From positions 132,176-196,175 of the forward strand of contig BEXV01000297.1 in NCBI GenBank assembly GCA_003118195.1: a stretch of DNA of 64,000 bases, read 5' to 3'. Below, piece by piece: positions 13,125-25,078 of the stretch (positions within the stretch are counted from its first letter, which is position 1; each line of letters starts with the position of its first letter). This stretch comes from Hemicentrotus pulcherrimus. Lineage: Eukaryota; Echinodermata; Echinoidea; Camarodonta; Strongylocentrotidae. The notes beneath the pieces were generated by a model. It was given only the letters and a program-made list of their open reading frames with translations, made no database searches and had not been told where the DNA came from. Both the position numbers and the translations under genes were made by a program.

Positions 13125-13372
13125 GCAGGGGCGAAGCCACGGGTGCCACGGGGGCAACATGCCCCCATGAAATGGCTAAAAATGAAAAGGAAAGAACAAA
13201 AGTAAAACAAAAAGTTGTTTAAGCGAGAGCGGATATGGAACATTACAGGGCTACGTTACAACCCCCCCCCCCCCCNNNNCCCCCCCCCCCCCCCCTAACA
13301 TAAAAGACCTTGTAAAAATGCATTTCATCCACCGAGTGAGACAGGTGCCCCCACATTTTCTGGACCAAACAT
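13125..13372. repeat. GGCGAAGCC/GGGGGC element with gapped poly-C
   Basis: The left part has GGCGAAGCCACGGGTGCC followed by GGGGGCAACATGCCCCC, an obvious local hairpin. The right part has AGGTGCCCCCACATTTTCTGG, a partial inverse of the left part. Between them lies a C run at 13262-13295 broken by four Ns at 13276-13279. The style matches the GGCGTAGCC element at 3.2 kb. Probably a degenerate non-autonomous DNA element; the boundaries are uncertain. Confidence 0.35.
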
Positions 13373-15526
13373 GACGGTACTGTCCAAAGATTATGTAAAA
13401 TATGAATTTCAAAAGTTTGATTTTATATTACAAAGCACTTTGAGAAGGCTTTTTTTGCACAATCTAAAGGGGGAATATCTTACACTTACTGTTTGACGAT
13501 CTAATTTTACAATGTTATCATCAGCGTAAAACTGGAAAACGAAAATCGCGCTGATATCACGAGGGGCGTTCTTTGAAGGATTTGAAATGACTAGAGGGGT
13601 AGTGTTTATATGAGACGATACATTTCATCTCTAATCTTAGGTAAGTATAGCGGACTGGATACAACCTTTGCTTCTTCCTGCATTTTATGAATAAATTTAA
13701 TTTTTCTCAAAAACACACACAAAAATGAAGATTTACTGGATATACAAGTAGAGCTTCGGAGGAAAGTGATCTTCTAAGATGTCTTGACGGGTACAATTTG
13801 CCAATTTGAGACAGCTCAAATCCCATCGCGTCAAAGCTCGAAATTATTCCTCATCATGACAAGAAAATCCTGATAGATTTATAATGGAGCTTAATCTTGG
13901 GTATGCCCTCGATCGAAACGCTACATAACATCACGACATTTTATTTTATTCTGTTTCCCTGTAATATCTCGTTCGGATAAAACAGACAAGCATATTTTTA
14001 AGATACTATATGACTATTTCAATGTATTAGAATGAGGGCGCATTTTGATGTAGAAAAACGTCCGATACACGGAAATTCCATTTTTGGGCAAGTTAAGTTT
14101 AAGGCCTCTGACTAAAAAAATGTCGTCAAAATATTAACGTGTGTACATCTTCAACCTTCGAAGTCTCAAGTTTTCCAAATATTTTTTCCAGGCAATTGAG
14201 ACATTCCACTATGAACGTTTTCTTTTTTCTTTCATAATTATTATTGCAGAGAAAATAACAACAAATATCTTTGTTAGTATGAATATGATGGTATGAAGAT
14301 GAGATAAAAAATTCAAATATTTAATTAATTACATTTATTAGTTTTATTTAATCAGTGAGTAGTTCAAATGACAAGCTAGAATACAAAAGGAAAACATGGG
14401 AATACCGACTGCTACAGTGACAATACTATTACCTTAGGGTAATAATACTGATAGAAATGTAAATAGAAGAGCTCAAAATCAAGAACAGGAATGATAGAAA
14501 TACTAAACAAATACAAAGAATATAATTCTGTATGAGATATGTTTACTAAGTGCGATTCAAGTAATGACATTGTCATTAAAGAGAAGGTTGAGTTATGGGC
14601 AGCAGTGAACAACAATTTGTGAGCATTTTCATTGTTATTATGCAAGTGTGGAAGAACATCAGAGAAAAAGTGTTCCCTGAAAAGCATGGCTCTTCGTACG
14701 CATTTTTATTCTACATATGACATGTGTCAGCTTAAAAATGAGAACCTCTTTTTTTATGCCACATGTTTGTATAGTCTCATATACAACTTTCTGTGTACAG
14801 CATGTGTTATTTTCACCAAGACTGGGCCAATATTTTTATTATTTTGATGATTCCAGAACCTTGCAATCAAGCAATACACCAATACTTATATGCTACATGA
14901 TCAAACTTTTCTGATCGATTCTACACCGTTTCTTTCACAATGCAATCGCATGACCAGAACTCAACTTTATTTTTAAGATTGCCAATTTGCTGAGTTATTT
15001 AAATATACTTGATGGGAAAATGAGAACAAAGAACGAGAGGAGAATTTCATGAAAATACACATTTGGCTTATTCTTTTCATTTCTTAGATCTCTGGGTATT
15101 GCAATGTATCTCTTCAACAAGACAGCATAAATTGTTTTGATAACCTTTGACACCTTACAACATTACAACTCCATGTTTAGACATTTTGATGTAGCTTGTT
15201 GGGATAATTTTCCAATGACTGCATTTTATGGGATTAAGGTTTTTAGAGGAATATTTTATGATTTCTTTTTCCATGGCGTATCTTTGTGGAAAATATTGCC
15301 AAACAAGGGCCATTATGCATTTGGCAAGCATGAGCATGTCAGTAACATCGATGAAAACATCCATATTTTAAACTAATGTAAATTCTATAGTTGTCCTTTG
15401 TCATTTCTCTTGATATCATACTCATTTTAACAAGGAAAATACTTTTCAAACAGCACATGTTTTTTTTCTTCTTCAGTCCCGAATATGACAGAACTATTTC
15501 AAGGTTAAATCATGCTTTAAGCAAAT
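13373..15526. other. Non-coding DNA, no recognised feature
   Basis: AT-rich sequence without repeats or convincing frames. A pair of opposite-strand frames at 15137-15376 overlap each other, match no family and lack splice or promoter signals I can defend. Confidence 0.5.
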
Positions 15527-15950
15527 GAACGACATAGCATCAACGATGACGATGGTATGAATGTGACGTCGTCGAACGTGGACGTTTGTAGGAACGACAT
15601 AGCATTAACGATGATAACGGTACGAATGTGACATCGTCAAACGTGGACGTTATAGGAACGACATAGCATCAACGATGACGACCGTATGAACGTGACATCA
15701 TCAAGCATAGATGGTATAGGAACGACAAAGCATCAACGATGACGACGGTACGAACGTGACATTTCAAACGTGGACGTTATAGGAACGTGACAATATCAAT
15801 CACGGTCATTCTAAGAATATCACAATGTAAACAAGGACAGCGGACATCGTCACCCTGCATGACGGTAAGAATGACTCATCGTCGACAGCGAAGATGGTCA
15901 AAACGCCACATCGCCAACTTTGACGATAAATGATAACAACGACCATTCTT
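15527..15950. repeat. CpG-rich ~64 bp minisatellite
   Basis: Four units start with GAACGACAWAGCAT at 15527, 15592, 15656 and 15720, giving spacings of 65, 64 and 64 bp. A fifth, diverging start, GAACGTGAC, lies at 15783. Each unit reads as CATCAACGATGACG, then GTACGAA, then CGTGACATCGTCAAACGTGG, then ACGTTATAG. From about 15790 to 15950 the repeat decays into GACGGTAAGAATG-type remnants. Each unit carries several CpGs, in contrast with the AT-rich surroundings. There is no long open frame through it. Confidence 0.9.
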
Positions 15951-15952
15951 TT

Positions 15953-16350
15953 GTTCTTCAATTATTTTTATTAAACCATTTAAAATCAAAATCAGTATAC
16001 AAATCATGCATGTATCAAAGTAATTGATACAGTGTAAATGGTCAGGGTGCCCAATACATGAAGAAATATAAACAAAACATGAGATACAAAACAAACTTAG
16101 TTTTATAAAAACATGAAAACATTAAGCACTAAATATACAGGTAAAGGGAAATATGAAAAGGTGAAATAAGAAAACGTAGGGAGGAGAGATGAAATTACAC
16201 GTTTATTTATTGAACTTTTGAGTTTGGTTATAAATGAAGTAACATTAGTGCTGGAAATTAAATCAGAAGGGAGGGAATTCGATATTCGAGGACCAGCAGA
16301 TTTAAATGCAATAAGAGTTGACAGAGTGCTAATTGTAAATGTAATTTAGG
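15953..16350 (-). mobile_element. Possible LINE 3' region, minus strand
   Basis: The sequence starts TTCTTCAATTATTTTTATTAAACC on the + strand. Read on the minus strand this gives an A/T-rich end resembling a LINE 3' terminus with its polyadenylation-like signal. No RT motif is readable further in. The call rests only on this end and is weak. Confidence 0.2.
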
Positions 16351-16357
16351 GTGGGAA

Positions 16358-16396
16358 CGGGTATTATAATTATAATTATAATTATATTATAATCTT
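16358..16396. repeat. ATTATA-type short tandem repeat
   Basis: About 40 bp of (TATAAT)n-like repeat, with interruptions, lying between the minisatellite block and the GGT tract. Confidence 0.8.
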
Positions 16397-16623
16397 TATT
16401 AAACTGAAATTAAATTATTATATCAAGAGGTGCTTAATCATGTTTCATGCATGTAATACACCAGGATCGCAATTTGGATGTTATGAATATCAAACATTGT
16501 CATTGTGTTTAACCTTGCAAATGATTAATGGGCGTGACGGAGCTAAGTAAGCAATAATAATGATCATATCAACTAATCATGCTGACAGAGTACTCCAATG
16601 TGGTCATTGTAAATGGCGATAAT

Positions 16624-16711
16624 AGTGGTGGTGGTGGTGGTGGTGGTGATGGTGGTGGTGGTGGTGGTGGTGGTGGTGGTGGTGATGGTGGTGGTGGTGA
16701 TGATGATGATA
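16624..16711. repeat. (GGT)n / (GAT)n trinucleotide repeat
   Basis: Nearly 90 bp of GGT units with a few GAT interruptions, ending in GATGATGATGAT. The + strand is G-rich. No long open frame uses it, so it is a non-coding microsatellite. Confidence 0.95.
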
Positions 16712-19700
16712 GTGCCGTTCATGCTGATGGGGGGCATTGGTTAAGAAATTGACTAACAACAATGCTCGCGTTGGAGTTTTTTAAATTTTTGTTCGTCAAC
16801 GAAGATGTTATTATCGCGTTAGTTGTTATTGTAGGGTCAATTTATTAGAATACGGTGGTGTTCATTGTGATTATATCAGTTGTACGAATTATGCTCCCAT
16901 AACCATGACAACAATAATCCTCTACTTTCAATACCCTACATGAAATAAATTTCTAACTTCAGCCCTGGAACTATCATGACTACACCTAACCTTACCCCTT
17001 ACTCTATGAAACTAGCCCCCGAAAAGACGCATGACAACCTTACCCTATAACGCTTTAGTTTTTTCGAAATAATGCCCGACACAATTGTTACAAGAGCAAA
17101 TTTCGGATCACCGATGTTTTTTTTTTAAATAGACATTCATGTGAAGACAAATTTAAAATATCGCCTGCTTTGAGCCAGAACGGCGTTCAAAAAATGCTAT
17201 GCTCAGGTCTATAAGAATGAAGCACTTCTGGTTTCAAACAGACGATATCAATGATTTAGAGAATCTGAACCAAACAGCAGTTGAAGGAAATGAACATGTT
17301 GAAAAGAAAACACGAGAGAGCAGAAAAAAAAAACTACGAAAGAGAGTTTCTTTTGACCTTTGAAACAAGTTCGATCAGTAAGAGTTCATTAAAACTCATC
17401 GCAAACACAGGCAACCTCTCTCCGATTCAAGGCTTCAAGATGGGGAATCGTCATCGCTAGCAGCTAAAACAAAAACTGACAAAGCAAATTTTCATATTAC
17501 TGCTTTCGAAACTCTGCGCCAAATTGAAATAATGGCAACCGGTTTATTTTGCTCAGACGATTTGAAGATTGGTCGGGAGACGGACGCGTATGTCGTTATC
17601 TTAACGCGCCCAATTTTATATCGAGCGTCTTTGGAAGATAAAGAGAATAAAAAAAGCTTCTGTTTTGCTGGATTTGTAGATGGGGAAAGACGGCTCTTCA
17701 CAAATTAGACAATACTTTGCACTTTTCTGACTCTTGAGTGAAACAAAAACCAAGCGAGCATTGACCTGAGAGGTCGATGAGAGTGCATATATTTTGTCAT
17801 TGTTACCGACTGAGAGGGGCTTTAGATATCATCCCGAACAACTGTCAACCAGTTTCAAGTTTTGAAGTTGAAGCAAACTACTCCAGCCGATTGCGATTGT
17901 CAAAAACGACATAAAATAAAAAGACAATATATATAATTCTTCATTTAAGAACACAGTACAGAAATCGCCGTACTATTCACAATGAGTTCAATTCTTAAGC
18001 AACAGACAGCTGCCCATACGCCATCGTGTAGCTAATTGGAAGGCAACTAGAAAATAAAATAAGGTCACCATTAAAATATAAATGAAAAGGTTTCGTTAAG
18101 TTCCGCTAACTTAAACCACCCTCAAAATTGAAACCCTTATTACCCATACACTAAAAAGTGGGTTTTTCGTGATAAAAATAAGAAGACTTGATTTAGACCC
18201 ATACCTTACATCCCAGGCTGAAACCAGTTCTGTCATAAACATGACAACGTCCTTTATTATAATTTCAAATCTATTATTTTCACGATATTCTGTCGAAATT
18301 TAAAATGTCGGGAGATTGTGAACTCGAATTCGTTCCCGTATCATTCTACCCTTTATCATTTCTTTATCATTTTTTCGATTCAGCTTTTGGTTTATGTCTG
18401 AAAGAAACATGAAACATGAATTAAATCACACAATTTGTAACGTCATTGATTTGGCCTACACTGACAGCTATGATATCCATCAAAAAATTCATATTAATCT
18501 TCAGAACGCCATTAGTCAAAGTTTGGGAGCGAACAAATTCGATTTATTTATTTTTTTCGTTGAAAAGTGCAAAGTAATCTGCTAATGGCTAGCAATTTTC
18601 AGCTTCAATTATCAATCTCTGTTTTTCTATTATAAACTTCGCTCTCAATATTGGAGAGAAATACTTTTGCTAAGACTAAGATGTAAAGGTATGCTATCAC
18701 AATATACATTGGACTGATTTGGAGATATGTCTTGAACAAGCATCAATCACATTTCTTGCTCATGTGATCAGGGTGAAGCAAGTGTACCCATAATCTCTTG
18801 AATTCAAGCAGTCGATGACCACAAAAACAACACAAACAAGTTTGCATCATCATCGGCCATATTGCTACACATTTCTCAATTTTTATTTCGGGCGATCATT
18901 TCTAAATGTCTCTCTTGATTTCTTGGAAGTTTGGATAGGAACATTTGTATACGTTTATAATCTTTTCAATTTTTATTCAAAATAGTAAAAAGATGTCTAT
19001 TAGAAATACTGACATGATTGGTACTTATTTCACTAACGAGAGTTTAAAGGTACTTTAAACAAACTAAAGTATTGTTTGTGTGCTGATAAATATGTGTCGA
19101 CATATTTGAAATGTACCTACGAACGTATCGAAAAAAACAAGATAACTTTGATACTAGATGACTCATCATTTTCACTGAAGCTCAAATAACATGTTCATGT
19201 ATTCATTCTTGCCTGAAGTCAATATCATACTCCAGTCATACTGACGAGACCAATACCAGATCAATTGAGACTGTGTCTGTGATCCGTTGGTTTGAAGTCG
19301 GTTCGTTGGTGTGACTCGGGTATTGTGTCCTGTTATACACTTTTCATTTCTTCATCGATTGGTCATTCCAAGTTATTTCAAATGGTAAAGTGTTTTAGAT
19401 AGTCCCTTCCAACTTGGCGAAAAATTAATTTCTAAACATAGTTGTTCATAATGAAAGCCTATAACAGGGTCAGTTATTACCACGTTGTTTCATCCTACTA
19501 CACAATACGTTTTGCCATACTGATATGATAAGTCAAACCAAGAAGTTCTTGGTCAAACCAATAATGACATTTTCTATCGTGTCTAATACATTTAAACCTC
19601 TGTTTTTCACTGTATGGTTATATCTTGTAGCCATGGCTATTGGAGGTATACTAAATTAAAATTGGCATTATAATCGACAATCCACTCACATGTTTACCTT

Positions 19701-21960
19701 TCTTATTCATTTAATTTGCTTTGGCCAGAAAACTAATATTAATGGAACACCGAGATTTCATTTCTCTCAATAGAATTCAAATTGAAAATCTAATTCAGAA
19801 CTTAACAATACTTATCAAATTCTTTTAAAAATATTAAAATATAAAAACTCTAGTCTTTCATTTGATAGAAATCATCACAGTATTCTTATTCTAATTTACG
19901 CAGATTTTCGCTTTGATTAGGCCCTATCCATATTAATTAGGTTAGAAGCTAACTTCACTAGTCCAAGGGCTGATATCTAGTGAATCTAAGTCCGTAGGTA
20001 ATTCGTTTTCTTTTCGGCATCCTTGTGTAGTTACTGATAGTTCTCGTTTCATTATTTTCTAGGTTAAAGGTACTATGTACCATTTGCAGCCCCAACATCA
20101 TTGAAGGATAATACTTAAATAGAACTTCCCTCGAAACAAAAGGGCTTGAAAATTTCTTCAAGTGGGAAAATAACGACAAGTTTTACTTTCTAGACTTAAC
20201 TGTCTGACACTATTGAGGGACTAACTGACTTATTTTTTTTTTCTTTGGTAATAACATACATAAAATGAGCTGTACAGTGAAGTCTAGCAAGTAAACGGGT
20301 TTCCTTGCATAATTTAAATGTCACGACATTGCTACTGTTTAAATTTCACAGAAAAGATATACATTACATGTTCATAATTCCTGCAAAGTTCTACAGAATT
20401 TGAGGTTGGCTACAAATGGGACCATGTCTTTAACGCTCACTTCATATCATGAGAGTGAGGGTAGTGGACACGTCGCGTCAGATATGGGCACTTTCGAGTT
20501 TAGGCAACATTGTTATGACATATTTGTATTAATGAAGACAATTTTAACAATACTATTTGGATATTTTAAGGGGGTGATTCAAAGATCTTCTTAACCCCTT
20601 GCCGGCAAATCACAATCTGGGTACTTCAATTTGTGATACATTCGAATATCCGCAAATGGCCCTTCTTTTCGCTTGGTGGGGATATTTTGGCCAGTTGGTC
20701 TTTATTCCTAGATCCCTTCTCATTCAAAATGCTTTAGAAATACTTCGGGGTAAAAATTTATATCGCAACACATTTTCGATTGAATTTGAATCAGTTACAA
20801 AACATCTGAATTACATTACGTTTTAATGTATTACTTAAAACAGTTAAACTATTTTTCTTCTCTTGTCTATCTCGTTCTCCATTCTTCATCTTGTCAATGC
20901 TTAGTTTCTCTCTCACTGATAATGTGCAATTTAACAAAAAAATATTTACAAATTGAGAATAAATTTTACAACATTTATATCCCCAACAGATAGTCTTTTG
21001 TTTTCTCTCTCTAGCCGTTTTTAATAATATGGATATATCCTTTTTCCTTGCCTCCATATCTCCATGTCTCCCTTCCTGTTCTAATTATGCTCGGACCCTC
21101 TCGCTTTCCTCCTTCTTTTCTTCATCTCTTTCATTCTTCTTCCTCCGTGTCCTTTTCTTCTCCACCTCTACAATCCCGTCATCCATTGGGAGTGGAGTTC
21201 GATCCTCACCCATTGAAGGGTAGTGAAGGCCAATAGAAAACCCCATCTCATGGTAATCGAGAAAACACCACACTATAATTAGATGGAGGAAACTCATAAC
21301 CAAGCATTGTGATGAGACAAGCGAGACATCCCTATAATATATCTTCGTTTCCATCTGGCAGCAAGCATAGTCGCATTATTTAACTAAGTCGTCAATTTTG
21401 GAGATTGAGAGGGGCCTCGCGTAACAAAATGAGAGAAGAATGATTTCGATATGCCACTGGGCAATTTGTGGTATAAATGGAGTTTGATTTTGTCTCATCT
21501 TTCTTATAGCGCAGTGCGTGTGGTTTGGACAAGTAAGACTGGCAGCTGTCATAGACCTTGGAGATAGATCACTTGCCCATCTTTGAATATTGCGAGGCAG
21601 AAAGTTGGAAAAAGAAATGCCATCAAAAATTCTCATTTCCAATTTCAATAAGCAATATAAGCTCAAAATATACTTGAGTAAAGAATTTGGCTGAGAAAAT
21701 CACCAATTGTGTATGTTTTACGTGATTGAATAACCATCTAATTTTGAATATACATTATAAATACAAAGAGTGCAGCCCAGATTGATATTTCAGTCTTTGA
21801 ACAGAGGGGGAGTAGAGTAGAGAAAGAGACAGAGAAAAAGAGAGACATGGAGAAAAACGCGAACTTCTTTTGGTTTTTAAATCATAGACAACAAGAAATC
21901 CGAGATAAGAGCAAAAACTCAATATTCAAACGCCCCTAAAAAAAGCAACATCATTTCACC
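16712..21960. other. Non-coding DNA with one GC-richer island
   Basis: No gene found. From about 17400 to 17700 the sequence is GC-richer and complex, with CpGs near 17580-17630 (GACGGACGCGTATG, AACGCGCCC); it is a candidate conserved element. A minus-strand frame at 17492-17701 crosses it but resembles no family. A mildly pyrimidine-rich stretch lies at about 21045-21180. The rest is AT-rich. Confidence 0.4.
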
Positions 21961-22076
21961 TCTCCCCCCCCCTTCGCTCTCTCTTTCTCTCTCTCTCTCT
22001 CTTTCTTTCCCTCTCTCTCTTTCTCTCTATCTCTATCCCTCTCTTTTCTTTCTCTCCCCCTCTCTCGCTCTTTCTA
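21961..22076. repeat. Imperfect CT tract with a C9 run
   Basis: About 115 bp of pyrimidine on the + strand, CT with CCC and TTT interruptions, beginning with a run of nine C. Confidence 0.9.
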
Positions 22077-22254
22077 GCATTTATGTTTTTATGTATATGA
22101 ATACATCAACTTTGTATTAAAAAAAGTCTAAATTGAATCCGACCTTACACGAACTATATACAACACGTTTGATCATAAGTATTTGAAACAAACAGCAAAA
22201 ATTGCCCGACCAAGTAAAGGGAAAAACATGAAATATTACCAAATCAAGGTTAGC

Positions 22255-22450
22255 CTGAAGGCCCAGATAGACACAAGAGGTCTTGTTTGTGAATCTTTTA
22301 AGAAGGGCAGGTTAATGTACACTCAGCCGCGAACGAGGAGGAGCAAGCGGGAAGATGCGATGTTTATGCCCGGACGCCTCGGCGGCGGCGAAGGTCTTGC
22401 TCTGTGCGATCGACCATCTACCATTCAAGCTGCTGAAAGCACGTTCATAA
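22255..22450. promoter_or_regulatory. Candidate GC-rich island
   Basis: About 195 bp of GC-rich complex sequence in AT-rich flanks. It includes CGGACGCCTCGGCGGCGGCG near 22372 and CAGCCGCGAACGAGGAGG near 22324. An ATG-less 103-codon frame (22183-22494) crosses it and encodes a basic, low-similarity peptide I do not recognise. It may be a regulatory element or an unrecognised exon; only conservation in related species would separate these. Confidence 0.25.
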
Positions 22451-23034
22451 TCTTATATGCAGTGACACATCAAATACCCAGTATACTATTCTAGTGTCAT
22501 GAGGTGTATCGAGATATATCGTGAATTTGCTTTTTTCCAATGCAACGCCATAATTAAATGAAAAAAATAATTCAAAACCATTATGTTAATAATGATTTCT
22601 TCTCTATACCGTTTATACCATGACGAGATGACAGTTGTATCAGTTTAGTTTTTCTCAAACTACGCCTTCTGTCATTGACATACTTATACATCATCTTCTA
22701 TTAATCTTTCTCCCTTTGATTTGCTTTTTTCTAGAACAGATGAATAAGAACATTTATTTCCCTCTTTCTCCTCTTCCACAAGCAGTCGCCGGGCCTTTCA
22801 AGCAATACGCCTATCACATATCCGTGCGTCCATTCATTCATTTATTATTCATTCACTTACTATTCAACCTTCATCCTTCATACTCGAATGAAGCCAACAC
22901 GCCTTTAAAACTTTCATGCAGATCACTGTTACAGTATTTCCAAAGCTGCATTTCATGATTTTGATGAAATATCTCTTTACCTTGCCGTTTTATATATCTT
23001 TTTTTTGTTGTATATATTCAAACTGTATTATCTC

Positions 23035-23557
23035 TAAAGGAGAAGTCCAGTCTGATTTCAAGTTAGGTTTAATAAAAGCAAAATAATGAGAGGAACAAGT
23101 TCGAGCAAATTCCGATCTAAAATAAGAAAGTTGTGAATTTCTGAAGTTGCAATCAATTAAACACACATTAGCAGCTCCGTGACATATCTTGTGATATCCC
23201 TCACATTTGCCCTATACTAAAAAAAAAGCAGAAACGCCACTTTCTCTGAAGAAATTTTCAATCATACATGCATCCTTAATTCAATAATTGCAAACATGTT
23301 TCTAAATAATCTCTGTATAGAACAAATCTATTCCGTCATCAATAACTAAGAAAATGAAAGTTAATGCATTTCTGTACAGAGCAAATTAGAGAGGACCTCG
23401 CAAAATACGTAATTCCTGTCGATTCGTGATTCACTGATGACAACTACACAAATTCATAACTTTCTTACTTTCAATCGGATTTTGCTCAAACTTTGACTAA
23501 CCTGTTCCTCTCATTTATCTACTTCAATTAGAATCATCACGGTGGACTTCGCCTTTA
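23035..23557. mobile_element. Palindromic MITE-like element, copy 1
   Basis: This 523 bp element is bounded by TAAAGGAGAAGTCCAG on the left (23035) and GGTGGACTTCGCCTTTA on the right (to 23557). The inverted similarity continues inwards. GAGAGGAACAAGTTCGAGC near 23090 and the reverse of GCTCAAACTTTGACTAACC near 23485 pair imperfectly, and the AATTCATAACTTTC/GAAAGTTGTGAATTTC arms also match. The ends begin at TA, suggesting TA target duplication as in Tc1/mariner-type elements. There is no ORF, so it is non-autonomous. Two more copies are at 26.9 and 51.2 kb. Confidence 0.75.
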
Positions 23558-24002
23558 AGAAGACACTAAATTTAAGCGTTTCATGGCATTCATTCTTATT
23601 TACAACAATACTAAATCAAGTTATGCCCATCGAGCATAAGTGGAAGAGAAATATTTCCATGGGGATTTTTTTTATGAATTCTCCAGGAAACTATATCCAT
23701 GATCATGGTTTTTGAAAGACTTAGACGGTTTTGACCTAGACCTAGCTGGCAGGCTCACTCCTAAAAAGGTTTATTGATACTCCTATTATTATACTGCTCA
23801 CTTTCCTGGCTTCATTCAGTCATTGGATATATGACATTCCCCATACTGTTCGTCACTCTAATTATATCATGGATTTCTGTTCGGAGTCACCCAAAACCAC
23901 CGTGCCTTGATACAAGGCTTCATAGCATCATACAACAAAAGACCAACAGAGACGAAGGTAACATGAGATGGCGCCCTACACAAAACACACTCAACAAAAA
24001 AA

Positions 24003-24027
24003 CACAGACAGAGAGAGAAACAGAGAA

Positions 24028-24092
<65 letters not shown>
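24003..24092. repeat. GA/GACA microsatellite
   Basis: A purine tract with a GACAGACAGACAGACA core in the middle and pure GA at the 3' side. The opposite strand gives a Ser/Leu frame that is not a gene. Confidence 0.92.
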
Positions 24093-24095
<3 letters not shown>

Positions 24096-24159
24096 ATGTT
24101 AGTCTGGGTATAGAAAGATAGAGAAAGGAAAGAAGAAAAGACCGCCAAGATTTCCGCCA

Positions 24160-24545
24160 GAAATTCGATCTGCTGTCTCACAAGGCAGGCGACACGCAAC
24201 ACAAAAACTACGCCAACTCAAATCTGACTAAGTCGCGTTGATTTCTGAGCGACTGGGTAACAAATTGCTACCGGGCAGACTTGGCCATGGAGAAGGGGGA
24301 AACAGAAGACCCGACACGACTATTGTCAAAGAATTTACCACAAAGAAGTCAAGAAAAAACGCCTTGCCCCCCTAAAATGCGACATTTTTTGTTTTCTTGG
24401 GTAGTAATATCACCAAAAAGGGAGAAAAGGGAATGTGATCACCCTTCTCTCTCTCCTTCCTTTCTTTTGGTAAGACTCCGTCTGATATAATGGCGGGTAG
24501 AAGGCGTGCTGGTCTACGACTGGCGACAGAATGACGTTGATTCTA
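24160..24545. promoter_or_regulatory. Candidate GC-richer island
   Basis: Moderately GC-rich complex sequence between a GA tract and a SINE-like element. Examples are AAGGCAGGCGACACGCAAC near 24182 and GGCGACAGAATGACG near 24522. The 24281-24490 frame is short and matches nothing. It could be a cis-regulatory module; this is inference from composition alone. Confidence 0.2.
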
Positions 24546-24875
24546 TTCTAGGTTAGGCGCCAGGGTGAGAGAATGAAAGAGAGTTGACTGGTTTGGTTAT
24601 GTTCCATTCCTCTTAGCAACAAAAAATAAATAAACATTAAGGAATATGAGGAACGTGATGGAAGGGAGTGGGGAAGGGGGTTGGGGGAGGGGGGTCAAGA
24701 CCATTGGACTGAACCTCTTAACGTTGACATCATTGCGTGTCACTAAAACTAACTCGATTAAGATAGGGCAAGGCCACTACAGCTTGCTTTTATGGTTAAA
24801 ATACCACGCTAAAGTTGATGTACTAGACAACTTTAATTGCGTCGTTATGTTCAATACAAGTCAGTACAAAATTCG

Positions 24876-25078
24876 TTGTGTGTGTGTGTGTGTGTGTATT
24901 TTGGGTTTTTACAGACGTGTATCAATCAGATATGATTATTTAAGTCTGGGGACCGACTTTTAACGTCACCCTCCGAAAGACGTGACTCAGTTTCGAACCT
25001 GCGTCCTCGGCTGAATCAGTTTGTAACTTCCACCGTTAGCTGGATTACAGGCGCACGCCACTACGCCTAGTTAGTTGT
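24876..25078 (-). mobile_element. SINE with 7SL/Alu-like promoter
   Basis: On the minus strand the element starts near 25070 with GGCGTAGTGGCGTGCGCCTG followed by TAATCCAGCTA. This matches all but a few positions of the start of 7SL RNA and Alu (GGCGCGGTGGC...CCTGTAATCCCAGCTA). A B-box-like GGTTCGAAACT lies at 24989-24999. The distance from GGCGTAGTGGC to GGTTCGA is 68 bp; in my recollection of the Alu consensus the corresponding distance is about 67 bp, much longer than the ~44 bp of tRNA-derived SINEs. The tail is non-Alu: TTTCGGAGGGTGACG, then GTCGGTCCCC, ending in an (AC)n tract (24876-24898 on the + strand as GT). I see no clear target-site duplication. Confidence 0.55.

Noticed and set aside
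22183..22494. 103-codon frame over a GC-rich patch
   Set aside because: No ATG start and no family match; kept only as a composition island.
24876..25078. Human Alu contamination
   Set aside because: Only the first ~32 bases resemble Alu; the rest and both flanks do not, so a genuine resident element is more likely.
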